From: Acidovorax sp.
GTDB lineage: Bacteria; Pseudomonadota; Gammaproteobacteria; Burkholderiales; Burkholderiaceae_C
Reading direction: 5' to 3'
Length of the DNA stretch: 37,029 nucleotides
NCBI RefSeq assembly: GCF_022763525.1
Contig: NZ_JALEGG010000019.1
Span: forward strand, 1 to 37,029
Shown here: positions 25,412-37,029 of the stretch, in pieces
Layout: each line of letters starts with the position of its first letter
Position numbering within the stretch: position 1 is the first letter of the stretch
Notes under the pieces: model-generated
The model's input: the letters and a program-made list of their open reading frames with translations, nothing else
Told to the model about the DNA's origin: nothing
Databases searched by the model: none
Position numbers and translations under genes: made by a program

Positions 25412-27127
25412 TCAGCCGCGAGGCAGTGCAGGAGCGCGTGTGGTGGCAGAGGCCAAATTGCGCGGGGCGGCAGCACGGGCTGGAGCCGGCACCGGACGGG
25501 CCGACGCCGACGGGCCAGACAACCCCCAGCCGTCCTCGTCGACTCCGTCGTTGCGCGAGAGGCGGAAGGTGCCCACCATCTGCGTGAGCCGCCCCGCCTG
25601 GTCCTTGAGACTGTCCGCCGCCGCCGCGCCTTCTTCCACCAGTGCGGCGTTCTGCTGCGTCATCTCCTCCAGCGCGCCCACCGAATGGCTCACGTGGCCG
25701 ATGCGCTGGCTTTGCTCCTGGGTGGCGGCAGTGATCTCGCCCATGATGTCGGACACGCGGCGCACCGACAGCACCAACTCCTGGATGGTCTTGCCGGCGT
25801 GATTCACGAGCGTGCTGCCTTCCTGTACCTGCTCGACGCTGGTGCTGATCAAGGTCTTGATCTCGCGTGCCGCGTTGGCCGAGCGGCCGGCCAGGCTGCG
25901 CACTTCGCCGGCCACCACGGCAAAGCCCCGGCCCTGCTCGCCAGCGCGGGCCGCCTCGACGGCGGCGTTGAGCGCGAGGATGTTGGTCTGGAACGCGATG
26001 CCGTCGATCACGCTGATGATGTCGGCAATCTTGCGTGAGCTGGCGCTGATGGTGTCCATGGTGCTCACCACCTGCGACACCACCTCCCCGCCGCGCGTGG
26101 CCGTCTCGGATGCCGTGGACGCGAGCTGGTTGGCCTGGCGGGCCGAATCCGCGCTTTGGGACACCGTGCCGGTCAGATCCTCCAGCGACGAGGCCGCGCT
26201 TTGCAGGTTGTGCGAGGTCTGCTCGGTGCGCTGGCTCAGGTCCAGGTTGCCCGAGGCCACCTCGGAGCTGGCCACGAGGATGGAGTCGGCAGCCTGGCTG
26301 ATCTCGCCCACCAAGGTGCGCAGGCGCTCCTGCATGGCGGCAATGGCTTCGAGCAGCCGCCCGGTTTCATCGTGGATGCGCACCTCGACTTGCGAGGTGA
26401 GGTCGCCGCGCGCAATGCGCTCGGCCACCACCACCGCGCGGCCAATCGGGGCCGTGATGCTTGCAGTGATGCGCCAGGCAATCAGCACGCCGAGCCCGAT
26501 GGCCAGAAGCACCAGCAGGCCGCCCACCAAGCGGGCCTGGCCTTGCGTGCGCTCGGTCGACGCCGTGGCTTCGGCATTCAGCGTGTTCTGCAGTTCGATG
26601 AGTTCGCCGAGCTTGGCCCGCCAGGCGGTCTCGCTGGGGGCCACGCGGGTCATCAGCGCCAGCGTGGCGCTCACAGTGTCGCCGTCGTCAGCGGACTTGA
26701 TGGCAATGTCGAGTTCGGGGCGGGTTTTCTTGCCCAGGTCCTGCACTTCACCCAGCAGCTTGATCTCGGCGGGCGTGGCGTTGGCGGGGGTCAGCAGCTC
26801 GGCCAGCGCGGCTTCCTGGGTGGTATACGTCTTGAGTGTCTTGGCCACCGCTGCAATCTGTTCGCGCGCCTGCTTGGGGTCAATGTCGTTGAGCATGGCG
26901 GCCGAGCGGCTCTGGATGCCGATGGCGCTCACGCTTTCGAGCATGCTGTTGACCAGCTTGGCCTTTTGGGCACCCACCCCGGTGATGTTGCGCATCTGGT
27001 CATGCACCTTGCCTACCGAGAGCTGGCCCAGGGCCGCCACGGCCACCAGCAGCACCAGCAGGCATCCAAAGCCCAGCCCCAGTCGGCTGGAGATCGACAG
27101 GGATTTCAAAGAGGTGGCGGGCTGCAT
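25412..27127 (-). CDS. methyl-accepting chemotaxis protein
   Basis: Two TM segments, HAMP, and hairpin-tip signature [44 protein letters not shown]. Confidence 0.95.
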   Translation of the reverse strand: MQPATSLKSLSISSRLGLGFGCLLVLLVAVAALGQLSVGKVHDQMRNITGVGAQKAKLVNSMLESVSAIGIQSRSAAMLNDIDPKQAREQIAAVAKTLKTYTTQEAALAELLTPANATPAEIKLLGEVQDLGKKTRPELDIAIKSADDGDTVSATLALMTRVAPSETAWRAKLGELIELQNTLNAEATASTERTQGQARLVGGLLVLLAIGLGVLIAWRITASITAPIGRAVVVAERIARGDLTSQVEVRIHDETGRLLEAIAAMQERLRTLVGEISQAADSILVASSEVASGNLDLSQRTEQTSHNLQSAASSLEDLTGTVSQSADSARQANQLASTASETATRGGEVVSQVVSTMDTISASSRKIADIISVIDGIAFQTNILALNAAVEAARAGEQGRGFAVVAGEVRSLAGRSANAAREIKTLISTSVEQVQEGSTLVNHAGKTIQELVLSVRRVSDIMGEITAATQEQSQRIGHVSHSVGALEEMTQQNAALVEEGAAAADSLKDQAGRLTQMVGTFRLSRNDGVDEDGWGLSGPSASARPVPAPARAAAPRNLASATTRAPALPRG

Positions 27128-27531
27128 GGTGTTTCCTTCTTGGCTCTGGGGCCAGTCAATCGTGGTGGAGCGGGATAAGCAATAAAGGTACCCGCCTCAT
27201 TCAGGAGCTAGGGAGCTACTGCTTCCTGGGGCGTGGCGTCGGCGCGGACTAAAACCAGTGTAGGCAAAAAGAACGATTTGTGTCATGACGTAAACGGATC
27301 CCAATATGCCCTTTGTGCATGGGCTGCCTTGTTACAAATTTCCGGGTGTCTGGTGCCTATGAGCTGTTGCAGTATCACTGCTGCGAGTTTCAGGTCAAAC
27401 TGGTGTTTACGCTGGTCCAATCGGCGCAAAATGCTATTCAAAATGTAGCAAGGCGTTTCCTTCCGCGAGGGCCCTGGATCGCGCGCCAGGAACGCATCAG
27501 GTATAAACCCGTTACAGATACGAGGCCCGCG

Positions 27532-28428
27532 ATGAAACCATCTTCCTCTTCCCTGGTGCGCCGCATGGCTGCTGCAGCGCTGGGAGGCGCAGCCCTGGCG
27601 GGCTGTGCAACGGCGCCCGCGCCGGAGTCACCGCAGCGCGAGCTGGTCGTTGCCGTGACGGCCTCGCACGAGCTCATCACCTTCCAGGCCGGCCAGCCGG
27701 ACCGCATCCTGGAGCGGCGCGCGGTCACGGGCCTGCCGGCGGGCGAGCGCCTGGTGGGCATCGACTTTCGGGTGGCGCGCGGCGTGCTCTATGCGCTCTC
27801 GCAAGCGGGGCGCCTGTACACGCTGGACATCCCCACCGGTGCGCTGCGCGCGGTTGGCCCGGGGCCGGCCGTTGTGGGATTGCGGGGCACGGCGTTTGGC
27901 TTTGACTTCAACCCGGTGGCGGACCGGATCCGGGTGGTGTCGAACACCGGCCAGAACCTGCGACTGCACCCCGACACCGGCGCCGCCGTCGACGGCGCCC
28001 CAGCGGTAGACGGCGTACAGCCCGATCCGGCCCTGCGCTACGCCTGGAGCGACGTCCACGCCGGCCGCGCGCCCGATATCGCCGGTGCTGCCTACACCTA
28101 CAACACGCAGGACAGCAAGATCACCACCAACTACGCGATCGATCGTGCGCTCGGCGTGCTGGTCATGCAAGGCTCGCGCGAAGGCGCCACACCCGTGGTG
28201 TCGCCCAACACCGGCCAGCTGCGTACCGTGGGCTCGCTGGGCCTGCCGCCGTTGCTGGACGTGGCGTTCGATATCTCGGACGTGGGCAACACCGCGCTGA
28301 TCGCGGTGCGCACCACGGTCGACAGCCAGACCCACCTGCACCTGGTGGACCTGCGCACGGGGGCCACCCGGCCGTTGGGCAAAGTGGGTGAAGGCGCCCC
28401 CCTGGTCGGCATGGCCATCGAACCATGA
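27532..28428 (+). CDS. DUF4394 domain lipoprotein
   Basis: Lipobox-like AALAGCATAP; GTAFGFDFNPVADRIRVVSNTGQNLRLHPDTGAAVDG and AYTYNTQDSKITTNYAID match the DUF4394 pattern. Confidence 0.85.
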   Translation: MKPSSSSLVRRMAAAALGGAALAGCATAPAPESPQRELVVAVTASHELITFQAGQPDRILERRAVTGLPAGERLVGIDFRVARGVLYALSQAGRLYTLDIPTGALRAVGPGPAVVGLRGTAFGFDFNPVADRIRVVSNTGQNLRLHPDTGAAVDGAPAVDGVQPDPALRYAWSDVHAGRAPDIAGAAYTYNTQDSKITTNYAIDRALGVLVMQGSREGATPVVSPNTGQLRTVGSLGLPPLLDVAFDISDVGNTALIAVRTTVDSQTHLHLVDLRTGATRPLGKVGEGAPLVGMAIEP

Positions 28429-29069
28429 GCCACACCTGCTCGGCCCCGCGCACCGCCAGACGGGCGGTGGCCTGCGCGGCCATGGCATGGCTGGCTGCCC
28501 TGCCCACGGCGGCCTCGGCCGCCACGGTGCAGGTCGAGGTGATGGATGCGGCGGGCAAGCCGCTGGCCGACGCTGTGGTGTTCCTCGAATCCGCCGAAGC
28601 GCGCAGGGCAGCCAAGCCGTTGGCCGGCGCGGAGATGGCGCAGGAAAAGCGGCAATTCGTGCCCGGCGTGCTGGTGGTGCCCGTAGGGACCGAGGTGCGC
28701 TTCCCCAACCACGACTCCGTGCGGCACCACGTGTATTCGTTTTCGCCGGCCAAGAAGTTCGAACTCAAGCTCTACACCGGCACGCCCGCCAACCCCGTGC
28801 TGTTCGACCGCCCGGGCGTGGCTGTGCTGGGCTGCAACATCCATGACCAGATGGTCGGCTGGGTGGTGGTGGTCGAGACCCCGTACTACGCGCGCACGCC
28901 CAGCGCATCCGGCCGCGCGCAGATCGACAACGTGCCGCCCGGCACCTACACCTTGCGCACTTGGCACACGCGGTTGCCCGTGGGCGCGCCCGCGCAGGAG
29001 CAGGTGCTTGCCGTGCCTGCCACCGGGGCAGCCCTTGCATCGGTGCGCATGACGGGGTTGCTGCCTTGA
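28425..29069 (+). CDS. cupredoxin-like secreted protein ('methylamine utilization protein' type)
   Basis: Signal peptide; VPVGTEVRFPNHDSVRHHVYSFSPAKKFELKLY and VAVLGCNIHDQMVGWVVV supply His/Cys/His/Met in type-1 copper arrangement. ATGA overlap with DUF4394 gene. Confidence 0.82.
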   Translation: MSHTCSAPRTARRAVACAAMAWLAALPTAASAATVQVEVMDAAGKPLADAVVFLESAEARRAAKPLAGAEMAQEKRQFVPGVLVVPVGTEVRFPNHDSVRHHVYSFSPAKKFELKLYTGTPANPVLFDRPGVAVLGCNIHDQMVGWVVVVETPYYARTPSASGRAQIDNVPPGTYTLRTWHTRLPVGAPAQEQVLAVPATGAALASVRMTGLLP

Positions 29070-31426
29070 CGCTGCGCTCACCCTGGCACAGCCTGATCGT
29101 TCGGCTGGTCGGGCTCTCGCTGCTGCTCTTGCTCATCGTGCAGGCGGCAGGCTTTGCGGTGGTGCGCGCCACCATTGACCGCAATGCCCGCGCGCAGATC
29201 GCGCAGGCGCTGGACCTGGACGAGAACGTCTGGCGCCGGCTGCTGGAGCAGAACGCCGACAAGCTCCGCCAGGGCTCCGCGTTGCTGGCTGCCGACTACG
29301 GCTTTCGCTCGGCCGTGAATTCGGGCGACGAGGAAACCATCCAGTCGGTGCTGGAGAACCATGGCAGCCGCATCGGCGCTGCCGTCACCGCCTTGTTGGG
29401 CACCGATTTGGAACTGCGCGCGGCCAGCCTGTCGGGCCGCATGGAAGCGTTCCCCGCCACCTTGCATGCCTTGGTCCCGCCGCTGGCTGCTCGGCCGCAG
29501 GGTAGCCAGATCGCGGTGATGGATGGCGTGCCCTACCAGTTCGTGATGGTGCCGCTGCGCGCGCCGGTGGTCATTGGGTGGGTGCTCATGGGGTTCCCGG
29601 TCAACCAGACCCTGGCCGACGAGATGCGGCAACTGCTGTCGGTGCACGTGGCGCTGGTGGTGAAGGGTGCGGACGGTGCGGCGAAGGTGCCGGTGAGCAC
29701 GCTGCCGCCGGGCTCGCTGGCGTTGTTGCAAAGCCGGGGCGTGCCCTCGGGCGAGCTGCAGACACCCGAGGGCACGCTGCTGGCGCGCGCCATCCGCCTG
29801 GACAGCCAGGGGGGCGAGGTGCAGGCGCTGCTGCTGCGGTCCGTGGACGAAGTGCTGGCCCCCTACCGGCAGTTGCAGGTGCTGCTGGCCATCATCACGG
29901 TGGCCGGTGTGCTGCTGTTTGCCGTGGGCACGGGGCTGGTGGCGCAGCGCCTGACCACGCCGCTGCGCTCGCTGCTGGCCGCCACGCGGCGGCTCTCGCG
30001 CGGTGAATACGACGTGCCGCTGGAACACACCGATCGCAGCGACGAGATCGGCAATCTCGCGCGCTCGTTCGACCACATGCGGGTGGACATCGCCGCGCAG
30101 CAGAGCGAGGTACGCCGCTTGGCCTATTGGGACCGGCTCACCGGCCTGCCCAACCGGGAGCGCTTTCGCGAGGCGGTGGTGTCGGCCATCGCACAAACCG
30201 CCGACAGCGTGGCGCCCCGGCCATCGCTGGCCGTGCTCACGCTCGACCTGGACCGTTTCAAGCACGTGAACGACGTGCTTGGCTACGCCTTTGGCGACCG
30301 CCTGCTGCAGGCCGTGGCCGAGCGGCTGCGCCAGCAGGTGCCGGAGCCTGGGCACATGATCGCCCGGCTGGGCGGCAACGAGTTCGCGGTGCTGCTGCAG
30401 GGGGCCGATGCGGCCACCGCCCAGGCCACGGCGCTGCGCATCACGCATTCGTTCGAGGCGCCGCTGGCCTTTGCGGACCAGACGGTGGACCTGAGTGCCG
30501 GCATCGGCATCGCCTGCTGGCCCCGGGATGCCGACGACGCGGACACGCTGCTCAGCCGCTCCGAGATCGCCATGTATGCCGCCAAGCGCCAGCTCAGCGG
30601 AGCGCAGCAGTACGACCCCTCCTTCGATTCGGCCAGCACCCAGACCCTTTCGCTGCTGACCGAGCTGCGCCACGCCGTGGAGCACCACGAGCTGCGCCTG
30701 TACCTGCAGCCCAAGGTCCCGTTGCACGGGCAGCCGGGCCGCGCGGCCGAGGCCCTGGTGCGCTGGCAGCACCCGCAGCGCGGCCTGGTGCCGCCCATGC
30801 AGTTCATCCCGTTCGCCGAGCAGACAGGGTTTGTGCGGCAGCTCACGCTGTGGATGCTGGAAGAGGTGGCTCGGCTGCTGGCCGACCCCCGCACGCGCGG
30901 CCTGGCGCTGCGGGTGTCGGTCAACCTGTCCACGCGCGACCTGCTGGACCCAGAACTCAGCAACCGTCTGGCCGACATCCTGCTGCGCCACGGCGTGCCG
31001 GCCAGCGGCTTCTGCCTGGAGATCACCGAGAGCGCCATCATGGACGACCCCCAGCGCGCCGAGGCCATGCTCAACCGCCTTTCGGAGCAGGGCTTCAAGC
31101 TGTCCATCGACGACTTCGGCACCGGGTATTCGTCGCTGGCCTACCTCAAGCGGCTGCCGGTGGATGAACTCAAGATCGACAAATCCTTCGTGATGAGCAT
31201 GCAGACGGACCAGGACGACGCCATGATCGTGCGCTCGACCATCGATCTGGCGCACAACCTGGGGCTCACGGTGGTGGCTGAGGGGGTGGAGAACGCCGCC
31301 ATCCTGGAGAGCCTGCGCACGCTGGCCTGCGACGAGGCGCAGGGCTACCATATCGCGCGGCCCATGCCGGTGGCCGATTTCCTGGCTTGGGAGCCGCACA
31401 GCACAGGCGCTGCGCAGGCCTCCTGA
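29066..31426 (+). CDS. membrane GGDEF/EAL protein with periplasmic sensor and HAMP; degenerate GGNEF, intact EAL
   Basis: TM1 LIVRLVGLSLLLLLIVQAAG, ~240-aa periplasmic region, TM2 LLAIITVAGVLLFAVGTGLV, HAMP, RLGGNEFAVLLQG, EALVRWQHPQRG, EITESAIMDD, DDFGTGYSSLAYLKRLPVDELKIDKSFV. Likely TTG start at 29066 (TTGA overlap); in-frame ATG at 28961 is less likely. Confidence 0.9.
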   Translation: MTLRSPWHSLIVRLVGLSLLLLLIVQAAGFAVVRATIDRNARAQIAQALDLDENVWRRLLEQNADKLRQGSALLAADYGFRSAVNSGDEETIQSVLENHGSRIGAAVTALLGTDLELRAASLSGRMEAFPATLHALVPPLAARPQGSQIAVMDGVPYQFVMVPLRAPVVIGWVLMGFPVNQTLADEMRQLLSVHVALVVKGADGAAKVPVSTLPPGSLALLQSRGVPSGELQTPEGTLLARAIRLDSQGGEVQALLLRSVDEVLAPYRQLQVLLAIITVAGVLLFAVGTGLVAQRLTTPLRSLLAATRRLSRGEYDVPLEHTDRSDEIGNLARSFDHMRVDIAAQQSEVRRLAYWDRLTGLPNRERFREAVVSAIAQTADSVAPRPSLAVLTLDLDRFKHVNDVLGYAFGDRLLQAVAERLRQQVPEPGHMIARLGGNEFAVLLQGADAATAQATALRITHSFEAPLAFADQTVDLSAGIGIACWPRDADDADTLLSRSEIAMYAAKRQLSGAQQYDPSFDSASTQTLSLLTELRHAVEHHELRLYLQPKVPLHGQPGRAAEALVRWQHPQRGLVPPMQFIPFAEQTGFVRQLTLWMLEEVARLLADPRTRGLALRVSVNLSTRDLLDPELSNRLADILLRHGVPASGFCLEITESAIMDDPQRAEAMLNRLSEQGFKLSIDDFGTGYSSLAYLKRLPVDELKIDKSFVMSMQTDQDDAMIVRSTIDLAHNLGLTVVAEGVENAAILESLRTLACDEAQGYHIARPMPVADFLAWEPHSTGAAQAS

Positions 31427-31483
31427 AGCGGCTGCGCGGTGCCTTTTCGGGCTCGCGAGGCCGCGCAAGCGAAAATACGCCCA

Positions 31484-32503
31484 ATGTCTTCCTCCAGTTC
31501 ACGCCCGCCGTCCGGCCCGGCTCCGGATGCTGCCGCCCCCGCGGCCCGCCCCGTGCTGCGCCGGCCCACGCTGACGGTCGCGGCCAAGGCGGCGCCCGCG
31601 CGGCCCGCCCCGGCACCTGCACCCCGTCCGCGTCCGTCCGCACCGCCCCGCTCGCCTGCACCCACCGGCTACCGCACCGCCTCGGGCGGGCCGTTCGTGG
31701 CCCCGGTGCGCCAGGCGCCGGCCAAGGCTCCCGTGCCTGCGGGCAGCCTGCCCACCTCGCGCCTGAACAAGCGCATGGCCGAGCTGGGCCTGTGCTCGCG
31801 CCGCGAGGCGGATGCTTGGATCGCCCAGGGCTGGGTCAAGGTCAACGGCCAGGTGGCGGAGATGGGCGTGCAGGTGCTGCCCACCGACCGCATCGAAGTG
31901 GACAAGGCTGCCCAGGGGTTCCAGGAGCAGCGCGTCACCATTTTGCTGAACAAGCCCGTGGGCTACGTGAGCGGCCAGGCCGAAGACGGACACACGCCGG
32001 CCGTGGCGCTCATCAATCCCCGCACGCACTGGCGTGAAGATTCCAGCCGCAACCGGTTTTCGCCGCCGCAGCTGCGCGGCCTGGCGCCCGCCGGGCGGCT
32101 CGATATCGACTCGGTGGGCCTGCTCGTGCTCACGCAGGACGGCCGCGTGGCGCGCCAGCTGATTGGCGAAGATTCCACCGTGGACAAGGAGTATCTGGTC
32201 CGCGTGCAGTATGGCGATATCGCCACCGACGTACAGGCGGCCTTCCCGCGCGAGCAGCTCGCGCGGCTGTGCCACGGGTTGTCGCTCGACGGCCAGGCGC
32301 TCAAGCCAGCCAAGGTGGAATGGCAGAACCCCGAGCAGCTGCGATTTGTGCTCACCGAAGGCAAGAAGCGCCAGATCCGCCGCATGTGCGAGCTGGTGGG
32401 CCTGAAGGTGGTCGGCCTCAAGCGCATCCGCATCGGCCGCGTGACGCTGGGCAACCTGCCGGTCGGCCAATGGCGCTACCTTTCGCCCCACGAGCGGTTT
32501 TGA
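31484..32503 (+). CDS. 23S rRNA pseudouridine synthase, RluF/RluB-like
   Basis: S4 domain [32 protein letters not shown]; catalytic motif [46 protein letters not shown]; Pro/Ala-rich N-terminus. Confidence 0.88.
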   Translation: MSSSSSRPPSGPAPDAAAPAARPVLRRPTLTVAAKAAPARPAPAPAPRPRPSAPPRSPAPTGYRTASGGPFVAPVRQAPAKAPVPAGSLPTSRLNKRMAELGLCSRREADAWIAQGWVKVNGQVAEMGVQVLPTDRIEVDKAAQGFQEQRVTILLNKPVGYVSGQAEDGHTPAVALINPRTHWREDSSRNRFSPPQLRGLAPAGRLDIDSVGLLVLTQDGRVARQLIGEDSTVDKEYLVRVQYGDIATDVQAAFPREQLARLCHGLSLDGQALKPAKVEWQNPEQLRFVLTEGKKRQIRRMCELVGLKVVGLKRIRIGRVTLGNLPVGQWRYLSPHERF

Positions 32504-32555
32504 GCGATCGGGCTCCTTCCGCACGCCCACCGCCTTGCTTCAGGAGCCTTTTGTC

Positions 32556-33860
32556 ATGACGCCACCCTCGCCACGCGCTGACGCCGGTTCCGGCTCCGCG
32601 AGAACTGCGGCCAAGCCGTCCCAGCGGGTCTCCAAGACCGGACCGATGAAACAGTTGCGCGCGTCGGACCTGCGCGGCGTGGCACGGCTGGCTGCGCAGG
32701 CCACCATCAGCGTCAGCCGCGTGGCCGAGGGCGTGCACCAGTCGGTGCTGGGAACGCTGGGCCTGCCCGGCGGTGCGCAGCCGGGGCAGGCGCGGGGCTT
32801 GACGGGGCTGGTCTACCAGAGCGTCCGGGGCGTGACCCGCCTGGTGGACGCCGGTCTGCAGGCGGGCCTGGCCCGGCTGGAGCCGTTTTTTGAGGCCGAG
32901 ACGCCGCCGTCTGGCGTGCAGTGGGAACGTGAAGCCGTGCTGGCCGCGCTCAATGGCGTGATGGGCGACCGCCTGCAGAACGATGGCAACCCGCTGTGCA
33001 CCCGCATGGGCTGGTACCAGCACGGGCTGCCGCTCGACCTTCCCACACTCGCCGCCAGGGGGGCAGCCACCGGCAAGCTGCTGGTGCTGGTGCACGGCCT
33101 GTGCATGAACGACCTGCAGTGGCAGCGCGACGGCCACGACCATGGTGCCCACTTGGCCCAGGCCCTGGGCTACACCCCGGTGTACCTGCGCTACAACACC
33201 GGGCTGCACATTTCCGACAACGGAGCCCAGCTCAGCGCGCAGCTGCATGAACTGGTGGCGCGCTGGCCCGTCCCGGTGTCGGAGCTGTCGCTGCTGGCCC
33301 ACAGCATGGGCGGGCTGGTGGCGCGCAGCGCGTGCGCGCAGGCGGCTGCGCCCGGTGCGCCAGACGCTGCCTGGCTGCCCTTGCTGCGGCACCTGGTGTT
33401 TCTGGGCACGCCGCACCATGGTGCGCCGCTTGCGCGGGCTGGCCAATGGGTGCACGCATTGCTGGGCCGTTCGGTCTATTCGCGTCCCTTTGCGCGCCTG
33501 GCGCGGCTGCGCAGCGCGGGCATCACGGACCTGCACTATGGCCACCTGCTCGCATCCGACTGGCAAGGCCGAGACCGCTTTCGCCAAAGCCCCGACGCGC
33601 GCACCCCTGTGCCGCTGCCCGCCGGTGTGGCGGCTTACGCCGTGGCAGCCACGCTAGGCGCGCGGCGTGGGGCGGCTGCAGAGCGGCTGCTGGGTGACGG
33701 GCTTGTGCCACTGCGCAGCGCGCTGGGCGTGCACGACGAGGCCGGGCGCACGCTGGGGTTTCCCAAAGGGCGGCAAGCCGTTTGCTACTGCATGGGGCAC
33801 CTGCAACTCCTGGGGGATGTGCGCGTGGCGCAGCAGCTCGAGCGCTGGCTGGGGTCTTGA
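32556..33860 (+). CDS. alpha/beta hydrolase (lipase/PGAP1-like)
   Basis: KLLVLVHGLCMNDLQWQRDG; LSLLAHSMGGLVARSA (GxSxG); LVFLGTPHHGAPLARAG. Confidence 0.85.
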   Translation: MTPPSPRADAGSGSARTAAKPSQRVSKTGPMKQLRASDLRGVARLAAQATISVSRVAEGVHQSVLGTLGLPGGAQPGQARGLTGLVYQSVRGVTRLVDAGLQAGLARLEPFFEAETPPSGVQWEREAVLAALNGVMGDRLQNDGNPLCTRMGWYQHGLPLDLPTLAARGAATGKLLVLVHGLCMNDLQWQRDGHDHGAHLAQALGYTPVYLRYNTGLHISDNGAQLSAQLHELVARWPVPVSELSLLAHSMGGLVARSACAQAAAPGAPDAAWLPLLRHLVFLGTPHHGAPLARAGQWVHALLGRSVYSRPFARLARLRSAGITDLHYGHLLASDWQGRDRFRQSPDARTPVPLPAGVAAYAVAATLGARRGAAAERLLGDGLVPLRSALGVHDEAGRTLGFPKGRQAVCYCMGHLQLLGDVRVAQQLERWLGS

Positions 33861-33980
33861 GAATCCGTTCCCACAACCGCACAACCGCCCCAAAGGACGC
33901 TTTTTTCACCCCAGCGGGCTTGCCGCCTGCCGGGGGGCCGCTACCATCGTGCCCCACAGGAATGTAACAAGGAGAAACGT

Positions 33981-34916
33981 GTGAGCGAAGCGAAATACCG
34001 CCTGGTGACCCGCAGCGACTTTGACGGCTTGGTTTGCGCCGTGCTGCTCAATGAGCTGGACCTCATCGACGAGATCACCTTTGTGCATCCCAAGGACATG
34101 CAGGACGGCAAGGTGGCCATCACCAGCCGCGACATCACCACCAACCTGCCCTACGTGCCGGGGGCGCACCTGGTGTTCGACCACCACGAGTCCGAAACCG
34201 TGCGCAACTCGGGCCGGCGCGACACCAACCACATCATCGAGGCCCATGCCCCATCGGCCGCGCGCGTGGTTTACAACCACTACGGCGGCAAGGCGGCGTT
34301 CCCGCGCATCACCGACGAGATGATGGCGGCGGTGGACCAGGCCGACTCCGCGCAGTACTCCCGCGAGGACATCCTCGACCCGCAGGGCTGGGTGCTGCTG
34401 AACTACATGATGGATTCGCGCACGGGCCTGGGGCGCTTTCGCGACTTCCGCATCAGCAACTACACGCTGATGATGGACCTGATCAAGTACTGCCGCGACC
34501 ACACCATCGACGAAATCCTGGCGCTGCCCGACGTGCAGGAGCGCGTGCAGCTCTACCGCGAGCATGCCCCCAAGGCCCAGGAACAGCTGCGCCGCTGCGC
34601 CATCCGCATCGGCAGGCTGGTGGTGCTGGACCTGCGCGAGGAAGAGACCATCTGGGCCACCAACCGCTTCATGATCTACGCGCTGTTCCCTGACTGCAAT
34701 ATCTCCATCCACGTGATGTGGGGCCTGCAGAAGCAGAACACCGTGTTCGCCACGGGCAAATCCATTCTGGATCGCAGCAGCCAGGTGCACGTGGGCAACC
34801 TGATGCTGGAGTTTGGCGGTGGCGGGCACGCCGCCGCGGGCACCTGCCAAGTGGCCAACGACAAGGCCGACGGCATCCTGCAGGCGCTCGTGCAGCGCAT
34901 CTCCACGGCGGGCTGA
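33981..34916 (+). CDS. DHH-family phosphoesterase (exopolyphosphatase/nanoRNase-like)
   Basis: GTG start; RSDFDGLVCAVLL, VFDHHESE (DHH), LEFGGGGHAAAGTCQV C-terminal motif. Confidence 0.82.
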   Translation: MSEAKYRLVTRSDFDGLVCAVLLNELDLIDEITFVHPKDMQDGKVAITSRDITTNLPYVPGAHLVFDHHESETVRNSGRRDTNHIIEAHAPSAARVVYNHYGGKAAFPRITDEMMAAVDQADSAQYSREDILDPQGWVLLNYMMDSRTGLGRFRDFRISNYTLMMDLIKYCRDHTIDEILALPDVQERVQLYREHAPKAQEQLRRCAIRIGRLVVLDLREEETIWATNRFMIYALFPDCNISIHVMWGLQKQNTVFATGKSILDRSSQVHVGNLMLEFGGGGHAAAGTCQVANDKADGILQALVQRISTAG

Positions 34917-34972
34917 ACGCCGCCCGTCCCTGCGGGTGCAAGACCGCTGCGCGCCGGCTTGCCCCGTTGGGG

Positions 34973-35000
34973 CTTGAAACCCGCCCAACCGCCCCTATGT
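34973..35000 (+). promoter_or_regulatory. sigma32 (RpoH) heat-shock promoter for htpG
   Basis: CTTGAAA (34973-34979), 13-nt spacer, CCCTATGT (34993-35000); consensus CTTGAAA-N(11-16)-CCCCATNT, one mismatch. Confidence 0.75.
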
Positions 35001-35001
35001 G

Positions 35002-35026
35002 CCGCCTGCCGGGCCCCGGCGGGCGG
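35002..35026 (+). terminator. strong GC hairpin: terminator of the DHH gene and/or htpG 5'UTR stem
   Basis: CCGCCTGCCGG-GCC-CCGGCGGGCGG then TTTC; 11-bp stem with one G-U. Confidence 0.5.
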
Positions 35027-35082
35027 TTTCACGCCGCCTCGGCCCCCTTGTTTTTTGTGACTCCACCGAGGGAAATCCATCC

Positions 35083-37029
<1,947 letters not shown>

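Noticed and set aside
27313-27531. Upstream in-frame extension of the DUF4394 gene
   Set aside because: Less GC-rich and no signal peptide; the lipoprotein signal starts naturally at ATG 27532.
29078-31468. 796-aa minus-strand ORF opposite the GGDEF/EAL gene
   Set aside because: Shadow ORF of a clear coding gene; no recognisable domain.

Overview
GC-rich chromosomal window. Protein content and dispersed repeats suggest Comamonadaceae (Burkholderiales, Acidovorax-like); this is an inference. No rRNA, tRNA, CRISPR array, prophage or intact transposase was recognised. Main blocks: (1) a minus-strand CoA-ester catabolic operon, ~1-8500 (Bug-type SBP, isomerase-like crotonase, ADP-forming acyl-CoA synthetase, FadB/J-like bifunctional enzyme, PcaF-like thiolase, alpha/beta hydrolase, MmgE/PrpD), with a divergent IclR regulator and a TTCCA-N5-TGGAA palindrome between them. 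(2) A second, solitary Bug-type SBP. (3) A minus-strand Liv-type ABC transporter operon, 10842-19568, bracketed by two different adenylate-forming acyl/aryl-CoA ligases. (4) A GspA/ExeA-GspB pair whose 5' region is a ~286-bp MITE-like element. (5) A divergent Liv-type SBP / Crp-Fnr regulator pair. Its promoter region shares a TTGTC-N8-GACAA operator-like palindrome with the promoter region of block 3, suggesting an unreported regulon. (6) An MCP. (7) A translationally coupled DUF4394 lipoprotein - cupredoxin - GGDEF/EAL operon, the best candidate for an under-described signalling module. (8) An RluF/RluB-like pseudouridine synthase, an alpha/beta hydrolase, a DHH-family phosphoesterase, and htpG (cut by the window end) behind a near-consensus sigma32 promoter. 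All family calls come from reading motifs in the translations; no database search was run.
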